A DNA stretch of 64,000 nucleotides from Sinotaia quadrata (taxonomy: Eukaryota; Mollusca; Gastropoda; Architaenioglossa; Viviparidae): NCBI GenBank assembly GCA_028829895.1, contig CM054184.1, positions 26,739,201 through 26,803,200 on the forward strand, read 5' to 3'. Below the pieces are notes generated by a model. That model made no database searches, was not told the DNA's origin, and saw only the letters and a list, made by a program, of their open reading frames with translations. Positions 32,815 to 44,503 of this stretch are shown piece after piece (the stretch's first letter is position 1; each line of letters begins with the position of its first letter). Both the position numbers and the translations under genes were made by a program.

Positions 32815-33329
32815 GCAGTCCTATATTTGATAGCTAGACACTCCAGCTAGAGATCAGGCTATTTGCCCATACACTCACACTTGTCCATGTCACACCAGAA
32901 ATACACACACATATACATAAACATATGTACAGTAGTGTCACTGAGGGACAAGTAGTAACACATTCGGGCACACGTATGGTAATCCAGTGTAACCGTGAAC
33001 GAGTCATGCTGTGACCTTCTCACCTCGCAAAGAAAATGAAGGTCTGGTAAATCAACACATTAATGTGATCTAATCGCAATTTCGGAGTAAATGGATTTGA
33101 AGAATTTTCTTATTTACAGAGCTTAGATCACATTACTGTTGAAGATCCGCCAGTCTTAAGACTTCATTGCCACCGATCGCTTTGCGTCTTTCTTTCAAGA
33201 TCGCTTAACTCCCTTTACCATGTGTCATGCTCTTTGTTCCATTAGTTGGAACGAGAATGAGTGGAGTCATTTCAACTGCATCTCTGCTCTCCTCAAAATG
33301 AAATGGACTGCTTGCTTGCTTCGACTTAC
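32815..33329. other. unique DNA
   Basis: No array and no supported exon. A short dinucleotide-like acacacat patch lies near 32900. Confidence 0.35.
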
Positions 33330-33545
33330 GACAAGAATAGATGTGTGCCTAGTGACTGTAAGCTTGCTTGGGCTTAAGACAGCTATAGATGTGTGCCTAG
33401 TGACTGTAAGCTTGCCTGGGCTTAAGACAGCTATAGATGTATGCCTAGTGACTGTAAGCTTGCCTGGGCTTAAGACAGCTATAGATGTATGCCTAGTGAC
33501 TGTAAGCTTGCCTGGGCTTAAGACAGCTATAGATGTGTGTGGGAA
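33330..33545. repeat. 48-bp minisatellite, 4.5 copies
   Basis: 'gtgactgtaagcttgcctgg' and 'gcttaagacagctatagatg' repeat. The unit is divisible by three and open on both strands (VCLVTVSLPGLKTAID on plus). Confidence 0.96.
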
Positions 33546-33639
33546 GTGGAGGTGTAGTGACAAGAAATTGAAACAATTTATTTTGTTTGACAGAAAAGTT
33601 AAATATATTTGACTTGTGAAGTTTTCTCGTTTGGGAGTG

Positions 33640-34290
33640 GGATATTTGAATTTGAAGTCTTGAGACTTGACATTAAGTAATTTTCGAAGTCTTCGTTACC
33701 TGAATTTGTTTATTAGGCTCCCGAAGTCGTCATGACGGCAATCAGTATTTGGTTTTCGAAGTTTTCCCAAGACAACAATCAGTATTTGCTTTTCGAGGTC
33801 TTCAAGACAGCATTAAGTGTTTGCTTTTCGAAGTCTTCAAGACAGCAGTCAGTGTTTGCTTTTCGAAGTCTTCAAGACAGCAGTCAGTGTTCGCTTTTCG
33901 AAGTCAACATGTCTTGGAAGTAGTGATGGTTTCTCAAATCTTTTGTTAGTGAGTACTTGATTTTTGAAATCTTAACGAGGTGATGGTATTATTGATTACT
34001 GAAGTCTTTATGGTATATATATGGTTTCTGAAGCCTTCAAGTCTTAGTAGAAAAGGTTTTGGATTCTGAAGTCTTGATGACTTATACATTTATATTTAGG
34101 TTCTGAAGTCTTCAAAGTGTTTGAAGTAAAATTTTCGTTTCTCCAGTCCTGGGAGTAAAATATTTAATTTGAAGTTCTTATCTTTGGTAGTAAAGAATTT
34201 GACTTTGATATTTTCAAATCTTGGAATTTCGTTTCCACATCTTGGTGGTAAAGTATTTGACTTAGAAGTCAAATTGTGCTAACAATATAG
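33640..34290. repeat. degenerate repeats with a 35-36 bp homogeneous core
   Basis: The 'tttgcttttcgaagtcttca' type unit is nearly identical four times at about 33770-33905. On both sides 'gaagtctt' phrases recur at 30-60 bp spacing, so the whole block is probably one decaying array. Confidence 0.85.
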
Positions 34291-34600
34291 TGTGTGGTTT
34301 CAGCACTTTGAAGAGTCGCATTCGTGGTTTCGGATAATATACTGAAGTGTTAACAGTGAGTTTTATAAAAGTGAAATTATCTATTTGAAAAGTGTTAATA
34401 TATAATTATTTTTGACTTCAGAAGTGTTGAAGTTATAGACGTGGTTTGTTTCCCCTCGTTTAGCAGTGTGTATAGGAAAGTGTCTGTCATCACAATTGGA
34501 CATAAATGTATTTTCCCAAATATTTTTAATAAACAGTGTGGTTTAATTGTCCAGAATGTTTTATTTAACAAACTGTGTGCCTCACACATACATCATATAT
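34291..34600. other. AT-rich DNA
   Basis: No feature recognised. Confidence 0.35.
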
Positions 34601-34839
34601 ATACGCACATGCAAGTACACACACATGCACACAGTCCTTCATATTTGTAAACAAAACTAATGTCATGTAAACAAAACTAATGTCATGTAAACACATAGTT
34701 GTTTCTATACCTTTACACAAAATTATTTGCGTATACAATAAATACACATTCATATACTCCGAATGCAAGCAAACATAATTCGTCATGCAGACAATATTTT
34801 ATTTATTTATACACATATGCATACACACAAACACGCATG

Positions 34840-34890
<51 letters not shown>

Positions 34891-35042
34891 TGTTTACAGC
34901 TATAATATACACCCCACCACACACACACGTATTTCCATATGTATGTATACAGCTATAACACACACACACGTATTTCCATATGTATATATACAGCTATAAC
35001 ACACACACAAACACACACACACACACACACAAACACACACAT
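34601..35042. repeat. CA-rich microsatellite cluster
   Basis: (CA)n runs at about 34857-34888, 34916-34928, 34961-34970 and 35000-35042 are separated by a twice-repeated segment containing 'cgtatttccatatgtat' and 'acagctataaca'. Confidence 0.95.
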
Positions 35043-35084
35043 AATATGCAGAGCCAACCACCTTATTGATTTTATTTAAATAAA

Positions 35085-35228
35085 ATATTTGGTAGCCAGT
35101 AGTAGGGTCTGACTGTAGATGCACGTTTTTGTTACTCAAGCAGTGTTTGGTAGCCAGTAGTAGGGCCTGACTGTAGATGCACGTTTTTGTTACTCAAGCA
35201 GTGTTTGGTAGCCAGTAGTAGGGCCTAG
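35085..35228. repeat. 58-bp minisatellite, 2.5 copies
   Basis: 'tttggtagccagtagtaggg' and 'ctgactgtagatgcacgttt' recur at 58-bp spacing. Confidence 0.95.
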
Positions 35229-35699
35229 AGAAGCCCAGCTTGCCCTAAGGAAATGAAAATTCGATAGGATGCCGTGTATCGGTCAAGTGATCCAAAGCCA
35301 CAATTGTTGACTTCAAATGGAGTCTAGACGAAAAAAGTCAAACAAGACCAGTGTTGTCCCTCGAATGGTTGGTCCATCTAAGGAAGGACCGCAAGGGGTT
35401 GAAGAAAAAGCCAATGCACGTCATCAATATGCAAATTAGTAAAGGGTGACAAGACAAATGCAAGATCCTAAATGTGAGTATGCATTTTAAATTTAAATTA
35501 TTATTAACACATTTCCACCATATATCAAGAGCAAATAAGGTAGATATCTTGACCAACAAGAACAACTACGACAGACAGCAAAATAAAAAATAACATATTG
35601 GAATAATTATAATTAAAATTATTTTAAGAATATACAATATTTTAATTGTTACACATATACATTTTTTCTCTTATAGACAAAACGACTTTCTTTCTGAAG
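35229..35699. other. unique DNA
   Basis: No array or exon recognised. Confidence 0.35.
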
Positions 35700-35860
35700 A
35701 TTGAAATGAATGTTCACTCATATGATGGGAATTTTTCCAATATATTTCATATATATTTTCACTCCATGTTATATGATGGGAATTTTTCCAATATATTTTA
35801 TATACATTTTCACTCCAAGTTATAGGATGGGAATTTTTCCTATATATGTGTAATTTAAAT
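35700..35860. repeat. ~60-bp repeat, 3 copies
   Basis: 'atgatgggaatttttccaat' followed by 'tttcactcca' occurs three times, the last diverged. Confidence 0.9.
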
Positions 35861-36696
35861 TGAAGGCTATTTGTAATTTGAATGACGTGTATATTGCATC
35901 ATGCTTGTTTGGGAAGTGAGATCCTGAACGAATGAGTCGTGCATGGTGGCAGATTTACTGATCTGTGTTTGATGTTTGCGCCAATTAGGTGAGCGAGTGT
36001 TCCGTGACTACAGTGTTACTTGAACTTGCTCTATGTGGCATTATGATGAAATATGTTACTTATTTTTCTAAATCTTGTTAACTTTTCTTTTATTAGAATT
36101 CTTGTTATTATTTTAATCTCGTGTATTTGTTAGTGAAGTAATTTCTATCGTCTGTTATCGTAGTCTGAAGTGATAATCTAACGATTACGTCTGGTTCTCT
36201 GTTCATCTATTTATAATCATCATATATCTATTCATAAACATTGATTCTCAGCGAAAACTGAGTGAGGGGCCGTGAGTCAACTTGGCAGCGTACTAGTATA
36301 TCGGCGTAGCAGTTGCAGATATACATATATAACCAGTGACCCATACTCTGCATCAGCACTTGTAGATGTCTTGTATCATAACTAATTACTAATATTTGAT
36401 ATAATTCATTATTACAAAGTCACCCCAGAGTACAGCGGCGACAATCCGCATGCCTTTTTTTGCATGAAAAATATTTTACAATTACGTGTGGTGTACACAC
36501 AGCAGGATCTATACACAAAATAAATATAAACAAAATTAAAACACAGCTTTGAATTGAATTAAAAAAAAATAATGGCCCGTACAGAGGCAAGAAAAACAAT
36601 ATAACTAGCAGCTTCAATATATAATGCTTAGTCTGACTTTAACTTATGGCCGAATAAAATTAATGTTGCAGACAGAAAACGTGAATATTAAATTAG
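35861..36696. other. mostly unique DNA with a promoter-like patch
   Basis: Near 36325 a TATATAA is followed about 25 bases later by TCAGCAC (36353-36359), in a slightly CpG-richer stretch starting at about 36260. It resembles the core-promoter layout seen elsewhere in the window, but no transcript can be attached. Confidence 0.3.
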
Positions 36697-36845
36697 ATCC
36701 ATGTGAGTGAATCAATAGATGTAACGTGTTTTATTAGAAAGTAAACAATCTACTAAGTTAATAAACACTATGTGAGTGAATCAATAGATGTGACGTGCTT
36801 TATTAGAAAGTAAACAATCTACTAAGTTAATAAACACTATGTGAT
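36697..36845. repeat. 72-bp direct repeat, 2 copies
   Basis: 'tgtgagtgaatcaatagatg', 'tattagaaagtaaacaatct' and 'actaagttaataaacacta' occur twice with two or three differences. Confidence 0.95.
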
Positions 36846-36904
36846 GATTTAGCCAGCTATCATGTGACATTTAGCAAAACGTGTGCATTTTCAAACAATA
36901 TTGT

Positions 36905-37232
36905 ATCAAGTAGCAAATACACACTTACAGCAAATACAATCCTATGAGTGAGAAAACAACATTCCATTAGCAAACTAGTACACAAGATAGGAAATATACA
37001 CTTACAGCAAATACAATCCTATGAGTGAGAAAACAACATTCCATTAGCAAACTAGTACACAAGATAGGAAATATACACTTACAGCAAATACAATCCTATG
37101 AGTGAGAAAACAACATTCCATTAGCAAACTAGTACACAAGATAGGAAATATACACTTACAGCAAATACAATCCTATGAGTGAGAAAACAACATTCCATTA
37201 GCAAACTAGCACACAAGGTAGGAAATAGTATA
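36905..37232. repeat. 77-bp minisatellite, 4 copies, nearly perfect
   Basis: The landmark acacttacagcaaatac recurs at 36921, 36998, 37075 and about 37152. The copies are practically identical. Confidence 0.97.
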
Positions 37233-37419
37233 GTTTGCATTTGCAATACACTAACTGTAGATCCATGAGTCGATTAGATATACGTATTCTATATATGGAA
37301 CTGTGTGAGCATATTAGTTACCACAAATATTCTGTAACTGAAATTCATTCAGTACATTAGAGCTAATTATGTGGCTTCTGGCATATTTTAGATGAAAAAT
37401 AATCTCTAACTGGAGCTCA

Positions 37420-37620
37420 GTGAGTTTATTTTATGTAACTATTCTCTGAAGAGAATTTGAATTTGTGTAAATATAGATATCAGTCTTCTCTGAATAGAAT
37501 TTGTGTGAATATAGGTATCACTGTTCTCTAAAACGAGTTTGTGTGAATATAGGTATCCACTGTTCTCTAAAACGAGTTTGTGTAAATCTAGATATCATTG
37601 TACATTAAGTGGAGTTCTAT
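37420..37620. repeat. degenerate ~48-bp repeats
   Basis: 'ttgtgtgaatataggtatca' and 'ctgttctctaaaacgag' variants occur four times. Confidence 0.8.
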
Positions 37621-37657
37621 AAGTATGAAATTAGTAACTATTTCTTAAATTAGATCT

Positions 37658-37660
37658 ATG

Positions 37661-37696
<36 letters not shown>

Positions 37697-37756
37697 GTCT
37701 CTGTCTCTCTCTCTCTATATATATATATAAGAGAGAGAGAGAGAGAGAGAGAGAAA
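37658..37756. repeat. compound microsatellite (TGTC)n(TC)n(TA)n(GA)n
   Basis: Successive simple runs occur, with the (TC) and (GA) arms on either side of (TA). The locus is therefore an inverted repeat able to form a hairpin. Confidence 0.97.
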
Positions 37757-38211
37757 GATAAACTAACTGGAATGTCATTTGGTTGACTATAAAGCTTTAC
37801 TTTTATGATAATTAATAATTATGATAGGAACTAACTGGATTGTCTTTCGGTTGACTACAAAGCTTTACTTTTACGATAACTGTAATTGGTGTATGACAGT
37901 GAGCGATAAAGTCAGGCATAGAAATACTTGTTCGCAGCAAGTGTCTGCGTTAACAAACCTGACATCCACAGGTTGCATTATTTGGGTGAGTGAGATTTGG
38001 AAGCAGAAACAATACGGCTCAGTAAGCAAGTTTGGTCATTCTGAGCAGCAGTCAATGGAACTGCTTACAAGATTTACCATCACCTTGACCAGCCATTTAC
38101 ATATGGGCGAATGCCCAGATGCAATCTAAAATTAAATTCTTTGATAGCAGACGACTGCTTCGTGGGAATAGCATGGCGAAGCAAGCGAAGGGCAATGTAC
38201 TGGTAAAATTC
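37757..38211. other. direct repeat, then unclassified moderately GC DNA
   Basis: A 50-bp segment around 'ttggttgactataaagcttt' occurs twice (37770-37875). From 37880 to 38200 the sequence is less AT-rich with a 102-codon plus-strand frame that I could not place in any family. It may be part of a degraded dispersed element. Confidence 0.35.
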
Positions 38212-38360
38212 TTTGGAAATGTACATTGACATTATTTATTTAAACATAAGGTCGGCTTTTGGAAATGTACATTGACATTATTTATTTAAACATAAGGTCG
38301 GCTTTTGGAAATGTACATCCACATTATTTATTTAAACTTAAGGTCGGCTTTTGGAAGTGT
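38212..38360. repeat. 46-bp minisatellite, 3 copies
   Basis: 'tttggaaatgtacattgaca' and 'taaacataaggtcggct' recur at about 38212, 38258 and 38304. Confidence 0.95.
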
Positions 38361-38689
38361 ACATTGATAAATCTATAACCAAGTTAATAGATTCATTTTG
38401 TACCTGGTATATTTATAGATATAGTTACGCTTCTATAACTCTAACGACCACTCTTTAACTGTTAGTTGTGTCTATTCAGTTTGACAACTACATTGCAAGT
38501 GACAAACAAGAGATTTTATAATTATTTTAACAGAGAATAATCATTAAAATTTGTGCATTGAATAGACACAGAGTAGCAGTTAGTACTGTACTCATGACTA
38601 ATCAATAAGGTAATAACACTACCCCTACCTCTAAGACTACTGAGTGCTATTACTCCGACATCTATATTTATTAATTCCTAAAACATTCC

Positions 38690-39205
38690 TGTGCTTCTTC
38701 ACACAATCGTACAGCTCTCTTTCTGTGCCACGTCTGTCTACAACTGTCTTTCTGAACCACTTCTGTCCACAGCTCTCTTTCTGTGCCACGTCTGTCTACA
38801 ACTGTCTTTCTGAACCACTTCTGTCCACAGCTCTCTTTATGTGCCACGTCTTTCTAAACTGTCTTTCTGAACCACTTCTGTCCACAGCTCTATTTATGTG
38901 CCACGTCTTTCTAAACTGAACCACTTCTGTCCACAGCTCTTTCCTAGCCACGTCTTCTACAACTGTCTTTCTGAACCACGTCTGTCCACAGCTCTCTTTA
39001 TGTGCCACGTCTTTCTACAACTGTCTTTCTGAACTACTTCTGTCCACAGCTCTTTCCTAGCCACGTCTGTCTATAACTGTCTTTCTGAAGCACTTCTGTC
39101 CACAGCTCTTTCCTAGCCACGTCTGTCTATAACTGTCTTTCTGAAGCACTTCTGTCCACAGCTCTTTCCTAGCCACGTCTGTCTATAACTGTCTTTACGA
39201 GCCAC
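38690..39205. repeat. ~57-bp minisatellite, ~9 copies
   Basis: Combinations of 'cacttctgtccacagctct', 'gccacgtctgtctacaactg' and 'tctttctgaac' with indels. Minus-strand frames across it are artefacts. Confidence 0.95.
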
Positions 39206-40100
39206 TTCTAACAACAACCGCGTAATTCTCTTTCCGAGATATTTCTGTCCTTCAGATTTGATTGTTTGATTATGGTTTTTGTCCTCATTCAGCAAGTGCT
39301 GACTTCTCGATTGGGCCAGGGACACTCAAGGAAAAAGTTTGAGTAAGATTACTATTTGTGATACCATGCATCCAAAATGTGAAAGGAAATATACGTGTTC
39401 TTTACAGATGTGAATGTTAACAGGTGAAGGTTCAACTTGTTCACAATTTCCAAAAGAATTTCTCTCAGATTAATAACCAACACATCCATTTCCCGTCTTC
39501 AATCCAATAAATGAACTTTGAACTTTAATCAACTGCACTTTGAAGACACGTATATTTCCCGTCTTCAAATCCAGTAAATGAACTTTAATCAACTGCACTT
39601 TGAAGACACATATCAGTCAACCTATCAATATATTCTAGTTGTTAGTTACATGTTTTCTTCTTAGCTTTATCGGGTTCACGATTAAAACATCTCTAAACTT
39701 TCCACAGAATCCTTCTCAAATGTGTAAAAACTGCCTTAGGTTTTACCACTGTTATCAAACTATGATAAATGAAATTTGTGTTCGCCTCTGTTATTAAACT
39801 ATCAACTGTGTAAAAACTGCCTAGGTTCTACCCCTGTTATCAAACTATGAAATTTATGTTCGCCTCTGTTATTAAACTATCTACTGTGTAAAAATGCCTG
39901 GGATTTCATTTCTATTATCAAAATATCTGCTAACGTATTTATGTTTGCAGTATAGTAATACAGTTACGAAAGTGTATCTCATTATTTATATGATGTTATT
40001 ATGCAAATGTACTATGCAAATGTACTATCTGTCTATTTTGTTCATTGTAAATTATAAAGTGTTGTACGAAGATTGTGAACTTCAACACTGCGTACTGCTT
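39206..40100. repeat. unique DNA with two small direct-repeat groups
   Basis: An imperfect 60-bp duplication occurs at 39495-39610 ('cagtaaatgaactttaatca', 'ctgcactttgaagacac'). Three copies of a ~60-bp unit occur at 39720-39900 ('gtgtaaaaactgcct', 'ctgttatcaaactatga'). The remainder is AT-rich. Confidence 0.7.
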
Positions 40101-40107
40101 CCTGGTG

Positions 40108-40618
40108 TGTATTGTTCTGCTTTGAGACTATTTCAGTTTATGGCTAATGCTCCTTAAGTGTATTGTTCTGTTGTGAGACTATTTCAGTTTATGGCTAATG
40201 CTCCTTAAGTGTATTGTTCTGTTTTGAGACTATTTCAGTTTATGGCTAATGCTCCTTAAGTGTATTGTTCTGTTGTGAGACTATTTCAGTTTATGGCTAA
40301 TGCTCCTTAAGTGTATTGTTCTGTTGTGAGACTATTTCAGTTTATGGCTAATGCTCCTTAAGTGTATTGTTCTGTTGTGAGACTATTTCAGTTTATGGCT
40401 AATGCTCCTTAAGTGTATTGTTCTGTTGTGAGACTATTTCAGTTTATGGCTAATGCTCCTTAAGTGTATTGTTCTGTTGTGAGACTATTTCAGTTTATGG
40501 CTAATGCTCCTTAAGTGTATTGTTCTGTTGTGAGACTATTTCAGTTTATGGCTAATGCTCCTTAAGTGTATTGTTCTGTTGTGAGACTATTTCAGTTTAT
40601 GGCTAATGCTCCTTAAGT
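40108..40618. repeat. 51-bp minisatellite, 10 copies, nearly perfect
   Basis: The landmark tgtattgttctg recurs every 51 bp from 40108 to 40567. Units differ only at a g/t position in 'ctgttgtgag' or 'ctgttttgag' and in the first copy. The homogeneity implies recent expansion or gene-conversion-like exchange. Confidence 0.98.
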
Positions 40619-40624
40619 GAGGCT

Positions 40625-40850
40625 GACAGTTACAAGCCCATTATGGAGAGAGAGGTACTACTTTATGCTAAATGGAATATGATAGTTACAAGCTGTTGTT
40701 AATAATGAAGTATTACTTTCTGCTAAATGGAACATGATAATTACAAGCCTGTTGTTGATAATGAAGTATTACTTTCTGCTTACTGGGACATGATAGTTAC
40801 GAGCCTGTTGTGGAGTGTGGTGTTTTGCTTTCTGCTTACTATAACGCAGT
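40625..40850. repeat. ~60-bp degenerate repeat, 3-4 copies
   Basis: 'gatagttacaagcctgttgt' and 'tattactttctgct' recur. Confidence 0.85.
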
Positions 40851-41039
40851 AGCAAAGTGCACAGATAGGAGTGCAAACCAGTTAAACTGTGACAGTTCTT
40901 GTTTTACACCAGCTCATACAATTGAGTGCATAAACGTTTTATATCTGCTTATGAGCTGGTCTAAAGGCTAGACATCCATATGACCCAATCCTGGATCAAG
41001 GTTACACACTATCAACTCCAGATTAACTTTTCTAGATTT
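40851..41039. other. unique DNA
   Basis: No feature recognised. Confidence 0.35.
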
Positions 41040-41512
41040 GGCCACTATTATACCAGACTAAGCAGTCAGTCACTATTCCTCAATCATGTGACACAAAACT
41101 AGTCTGTAACAAACTTGGGTGCTGTAATATAAGACTAAGCAGTCAGTCACTATTCCTCAATCATGTGACACAAAACAAGTTTGTAACAAACTTGGGTGCT
41201 GTAATATAAGACTAAGCAGTCAGTCACTATTCCTCAATCATGTGACACAAAACTAGTCTGTAACAAACTTGGGTGCTGTAATATAAGACTAAGCTGTCAG
41301 TCACCAACCCTCAGTCGTGTGACATAAAACTAGTCTGTAACAAACTTGGGTGCTGTAATAGCTGTAATATAAGACTAAGCTGTCAGTCACCATTCCCAAG
41401 TCATGTGACACAAAACTAGTTTGTAACAAACTCCAAACTCTTGGGTGCTGTAATATAAGAGTAAGATGTCAGTCACCAACCTTCAGTCATGTGACGTAAA
41501 ACTAGCTTAAAC
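41040..41512. repeat. ~78-bp minisatellite, 6 copies
   Basis: 'actaagcagtcagtcactat', 'tcatgtgacacaaaactag' and 'aacaaacttgggtgctgtaa' repeat, with longer variants on the right. Confidence 0.96.
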
Positions 41513-41599
41513 AATAAATATTTTTCTTGTCACATCAGATTCATATTCTAACTCTTCATGTACATCAATATATCCAACAACGTTCTGGTGAATAATGAT

Positions 41600-41925
41600 G
41601 AATATATATATATAATGTTGTCATAAGGCGAAGTATACAACGACAAATACGTAATAAGTTGTAAAATGTAACGATAAACACACATAATGTTTAATAAAGC
41701 GAAGTATACAAAGACAAATACGTAATAAGTTGTAAAATGTAACGATAAACACACACAGTGTGTAATAAGGCGAAGTATACAACGACATATACGTAATAAG
41801 GTGTAAAATGTAACGATAAACACACACAATGTATAATAAGGCGAAGTATACAACGACATATACGTAATAAGGTGTAAAATGTAACGATAAACACACACAG
41901 TGTGTAATAAGGCGAAGCATACAAC
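41600..41925. repeat. 71-bp minisatellite, 5 copies
   Basis: The landmark gcgaag recurs at 41628, 41699, 41770, 41841 and 41912. Minus-strand frames reading through are Tyr/Leu-rich artefacts. Confidence 0.96.
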
Positions 41926-42200
41926 GAAGAATGCGTACGTTATATCAACTAAGATGTAATACACAATGACTAACACACATAATGTGTAATAAGAAGTATA
42001 TACCGAAGAATACATACATTATATAAATAATAGGTAATACACAATGACGAACACACATAATGTGTAATAAGAAGTATATACCGAAGAATACATACATTAT
42101 ATAAATAATACGTAATACACAATGACTAACACATAATGTGTTAAAAAGAAGTATATACATACATTATATAAATAATACGTAATACACAATAACAAATACA
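41926..42200. repeat. ~65-80 bp minisatellite related to the preceding array, 4 copies
   Basis: 'gaagtatataccgaagaata' and 'catacattatataaataata' repeat. Shared 'acacataatgtgtaataag' strings suggest that it derives from the same ancestral unit as 41600-41925. Confidence 0.92.
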
Positions 42201-42834
42201 TGCATAACGTATAACAACCAATATTTTGCGCATGAACAAGACGCGTGAAAACGAGACAATGTTGTCATTTGTACAGTAGCTGTCCAAATATTACGCCATG
42301 TTGAGTTAGGGACATCATCAAAAGCCAGAAGGAACCTGTAATGGCTGGAAACACTATTTATATTTTGACCACATTTGTGTGGCTTAAGTTCTCAGTTCAA
42401 GAACTAGGAGAGTGGTCAAGACTTGACAGAGAAAGAAGTTTTCTTATGCTTGAATAAACTTACAAATAAAAGAAATTTTCCTTCGCTGTGTTTTCTTTTT
42501 GTTTCTTTCTTCTTTTTATTTTTTTGAGATTGTAATCACATTTCGGCTGATTTTCTAAACACTAAAAATCAAACGGAACATTTTTTGTTATGTTTTCCAG
42601 TGCTGATAAGACGATTTAGACATAGGGAGGAGGGGAGGAAAAACTAGCTGAATTAGGTTGTAATTTCGGAATCCGAAATTGATTCGTCTCTTCATAAGAT
42701 TGATTTAATGCATTGAATTTGGGGAATTTATTCAGAGAGAGGGTTTTTGAGAGAAAGAACAAATTGAAAACAGTTTTGTTTTGACAAATGAAGATTGAAA
42801 ATATTATTTAAGGATGCAACAAATTTCAGTTCTG
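42201..42834. other. unique DNA
   Basis: No array or exon recognised. Confidence 0.35.
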
Positions 42835-43012
42835 TCTCTGTCTGTCTATCTGTTCGTCCGTCTTTCTATCTTTCGTCAACTATCAGATTACAATCTATCT
42901 ATCTATCTATTCGTCCGTCCATCCATCCTCCATTAATCCGTCCATCCATCCACCCATTCATCCGTCTATCCATCCATTCATCCATCCATCCATTTGTCAG
43001 TCCGTCCATCTA
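42835..43012. repeat. degenerate pyrimidine tetranucleotide repeat (TCYR)n
   Basis: Variants of tcta, tccg, tcca and ttcg follow each other for about 175 bp. It is a diverged microsatellite. Confidence 0.95.
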
Positions 43013-43119
43013 TATTTGCTATGCTTGAAAAATGTTTAAAACGCATTTTCAAGTGCAAATGGTTCGCCATGAAGGATCCGTGTTAGCTATACCTAAGTCA
43101 CGTGCTATGTACCAACGAG

Positions 43120-44176
43120 CTCAGTGAAGCACAAAGCAGTATATATAAACGAGCAGTGCCAGTGAGAGAAACGGGAAACTCTATGCTCAGTGAAGCACAA
43201 AGCAGTATATATAAACGAGCAGTGCCAGTGAGAGAAACGGGAAACTCTATGCTCAGTGAAGCACAAAGCAGTATATATAAACGAGCAGTGCCAGTGAGAG
43301 AAACGGGAAACTCTATGCTCAGTGAAGCACAAAGCAGTATATATAAACGAGCAGTGCCAGTGAGAGAAACGGGAAACTCTATGCTCAGTGAAGCACAAAG
43401 CAGTATATATAAACGAGCAGTGCCAGTGAGAGAAACGGGAAACTCTATGCTCAGTGAAGCACAAAGCAGTATATATAAACGAGCAGTGCCAGTGAGAGAA
43501 ACGGGAAACTCTATGCTCAGTGAAGCACAAAGCAGTATATATAAACGAGCAGTGCCAGTGAGAGAAACGGGAAACTCTATGCTCAGTGAAGCACAAAGCA
43601 GTATATATAAACGAGCAGTGCCAGTGAGAGAAACGGGAAACTCTATGCTCAGTGAAGCACAAAGCAGTATATATAAACGAGCAGTGCCAGTGAGAGAAAC
43701 GGGAAACTCTATGCTCAGTGAAGCACAAAGCAGTATATATAAACGAGCAGTGCCAGTGAGAGAAACGGGAAACTCTATGCTCAGTGAAGCACAAAGCAGT
43801 ATATATAAACGAGCAGTGCCAGTGAGAGAAACGGGAAACTCTATGCTCAGTGAAGCACAAAGCAGTATATATAAACGAGCAGTGCCAGTGAGAGAAACGG
43901 GAAACTCTATGCTCAGTGAAGCACAAAGCAGTATATATAAACGAGCAGTGCCAGTGAGAGAAACGGGAAACTCTATGCTCAGTGAAGCACAAAGCAGTAT
44001 ATATAAACGAGCAGTGCCAGTGAGAGAAACGGGAAACTCTATGCTCAGTGAAGCACAAAGCAGTATATATAAACGAGCAGTGCCAGTGAGAGAAACGGGA
44101 AACTCTATGCTCAGTGAAGCACAAAGCAGTATATATAAACGAGCAGTGCCAGTGAGAGAAACGGGAAAACTCTATG
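43120..44176. repeat. 66-bp minisatellite, 16 copies, essentially perfect
   Basis: The unit starting CTCAGTGAAGCAC recurs at exactly 66-bp spacing from 43120 to 44110. No internal difference was seen apart from one extra A in the last copy. Each unit contains a TATATAAA string. Because 66 is divisible by three and the unit lacks stops in one frame on each strand, the array is open both as a plus-strand frame (unit LSEAQSSIYKRAVPVRETG plus NSM) and as a minus-strand frame. Such uniformity means a very recent expansion, or an assembly effect. Confidence 0.98.
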
Positions 44177-44180
44177 CTCA

Positions 44181-44503
44181 TTCAGTTTTCTGCAGTACCT
44201 CAATACTGTCGCACGATGGCAACAAAATAGGCAATTCAGTTTTCTGCAGTACCTCAATACTATCGCACTATGACAACAAAATAGGCAATTCAGTTTTCTG
44301 CAGTACCTCAATCCTGTCGCACGATGACAACAAAATAGGCAATTCAGTTTTCTGCAGTACCTCAATCCTGTCGCACGATGACAACAAAATAGGCAATTCA
44401 GTTTTCTGCAGTACCTCAATCCTGTCGCACGATGACAACAAAATAGGCAATTCAGTTTTCTGTGCAGTACCTCAATCCTGTCGCACGATGACAACAAAAT
44501 AGT
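44181..44503. repeat. 54-bp minisatellite, 6 copies
   Basis: 'ttcagttttctgcagtacct', 'caatcctgtcgcacgatgac' and 'aacaaaataggcaa' repeat. The last copy has two extra bases. It adjoins the 66-bp array directly and is open in the same plus-strand frame, so that one ORF of 466 codons (43102-44502) spans both arrays. Confidence 0.97.

Noticed and set aside
37821..38129. 102-codon plus-strand ORF with an internal GTGAGT
   Set aside because: Starts in a duplicated repeat and has no recognisable family. Left as unclassified DNA.
41548..42160. Tyr/Leu/Val-rich minus-strand ORFs resembling membrane proteins
   Set aside because: Read-through of 71-bp arrays in different frames. All three frames give similar low-complexity products.
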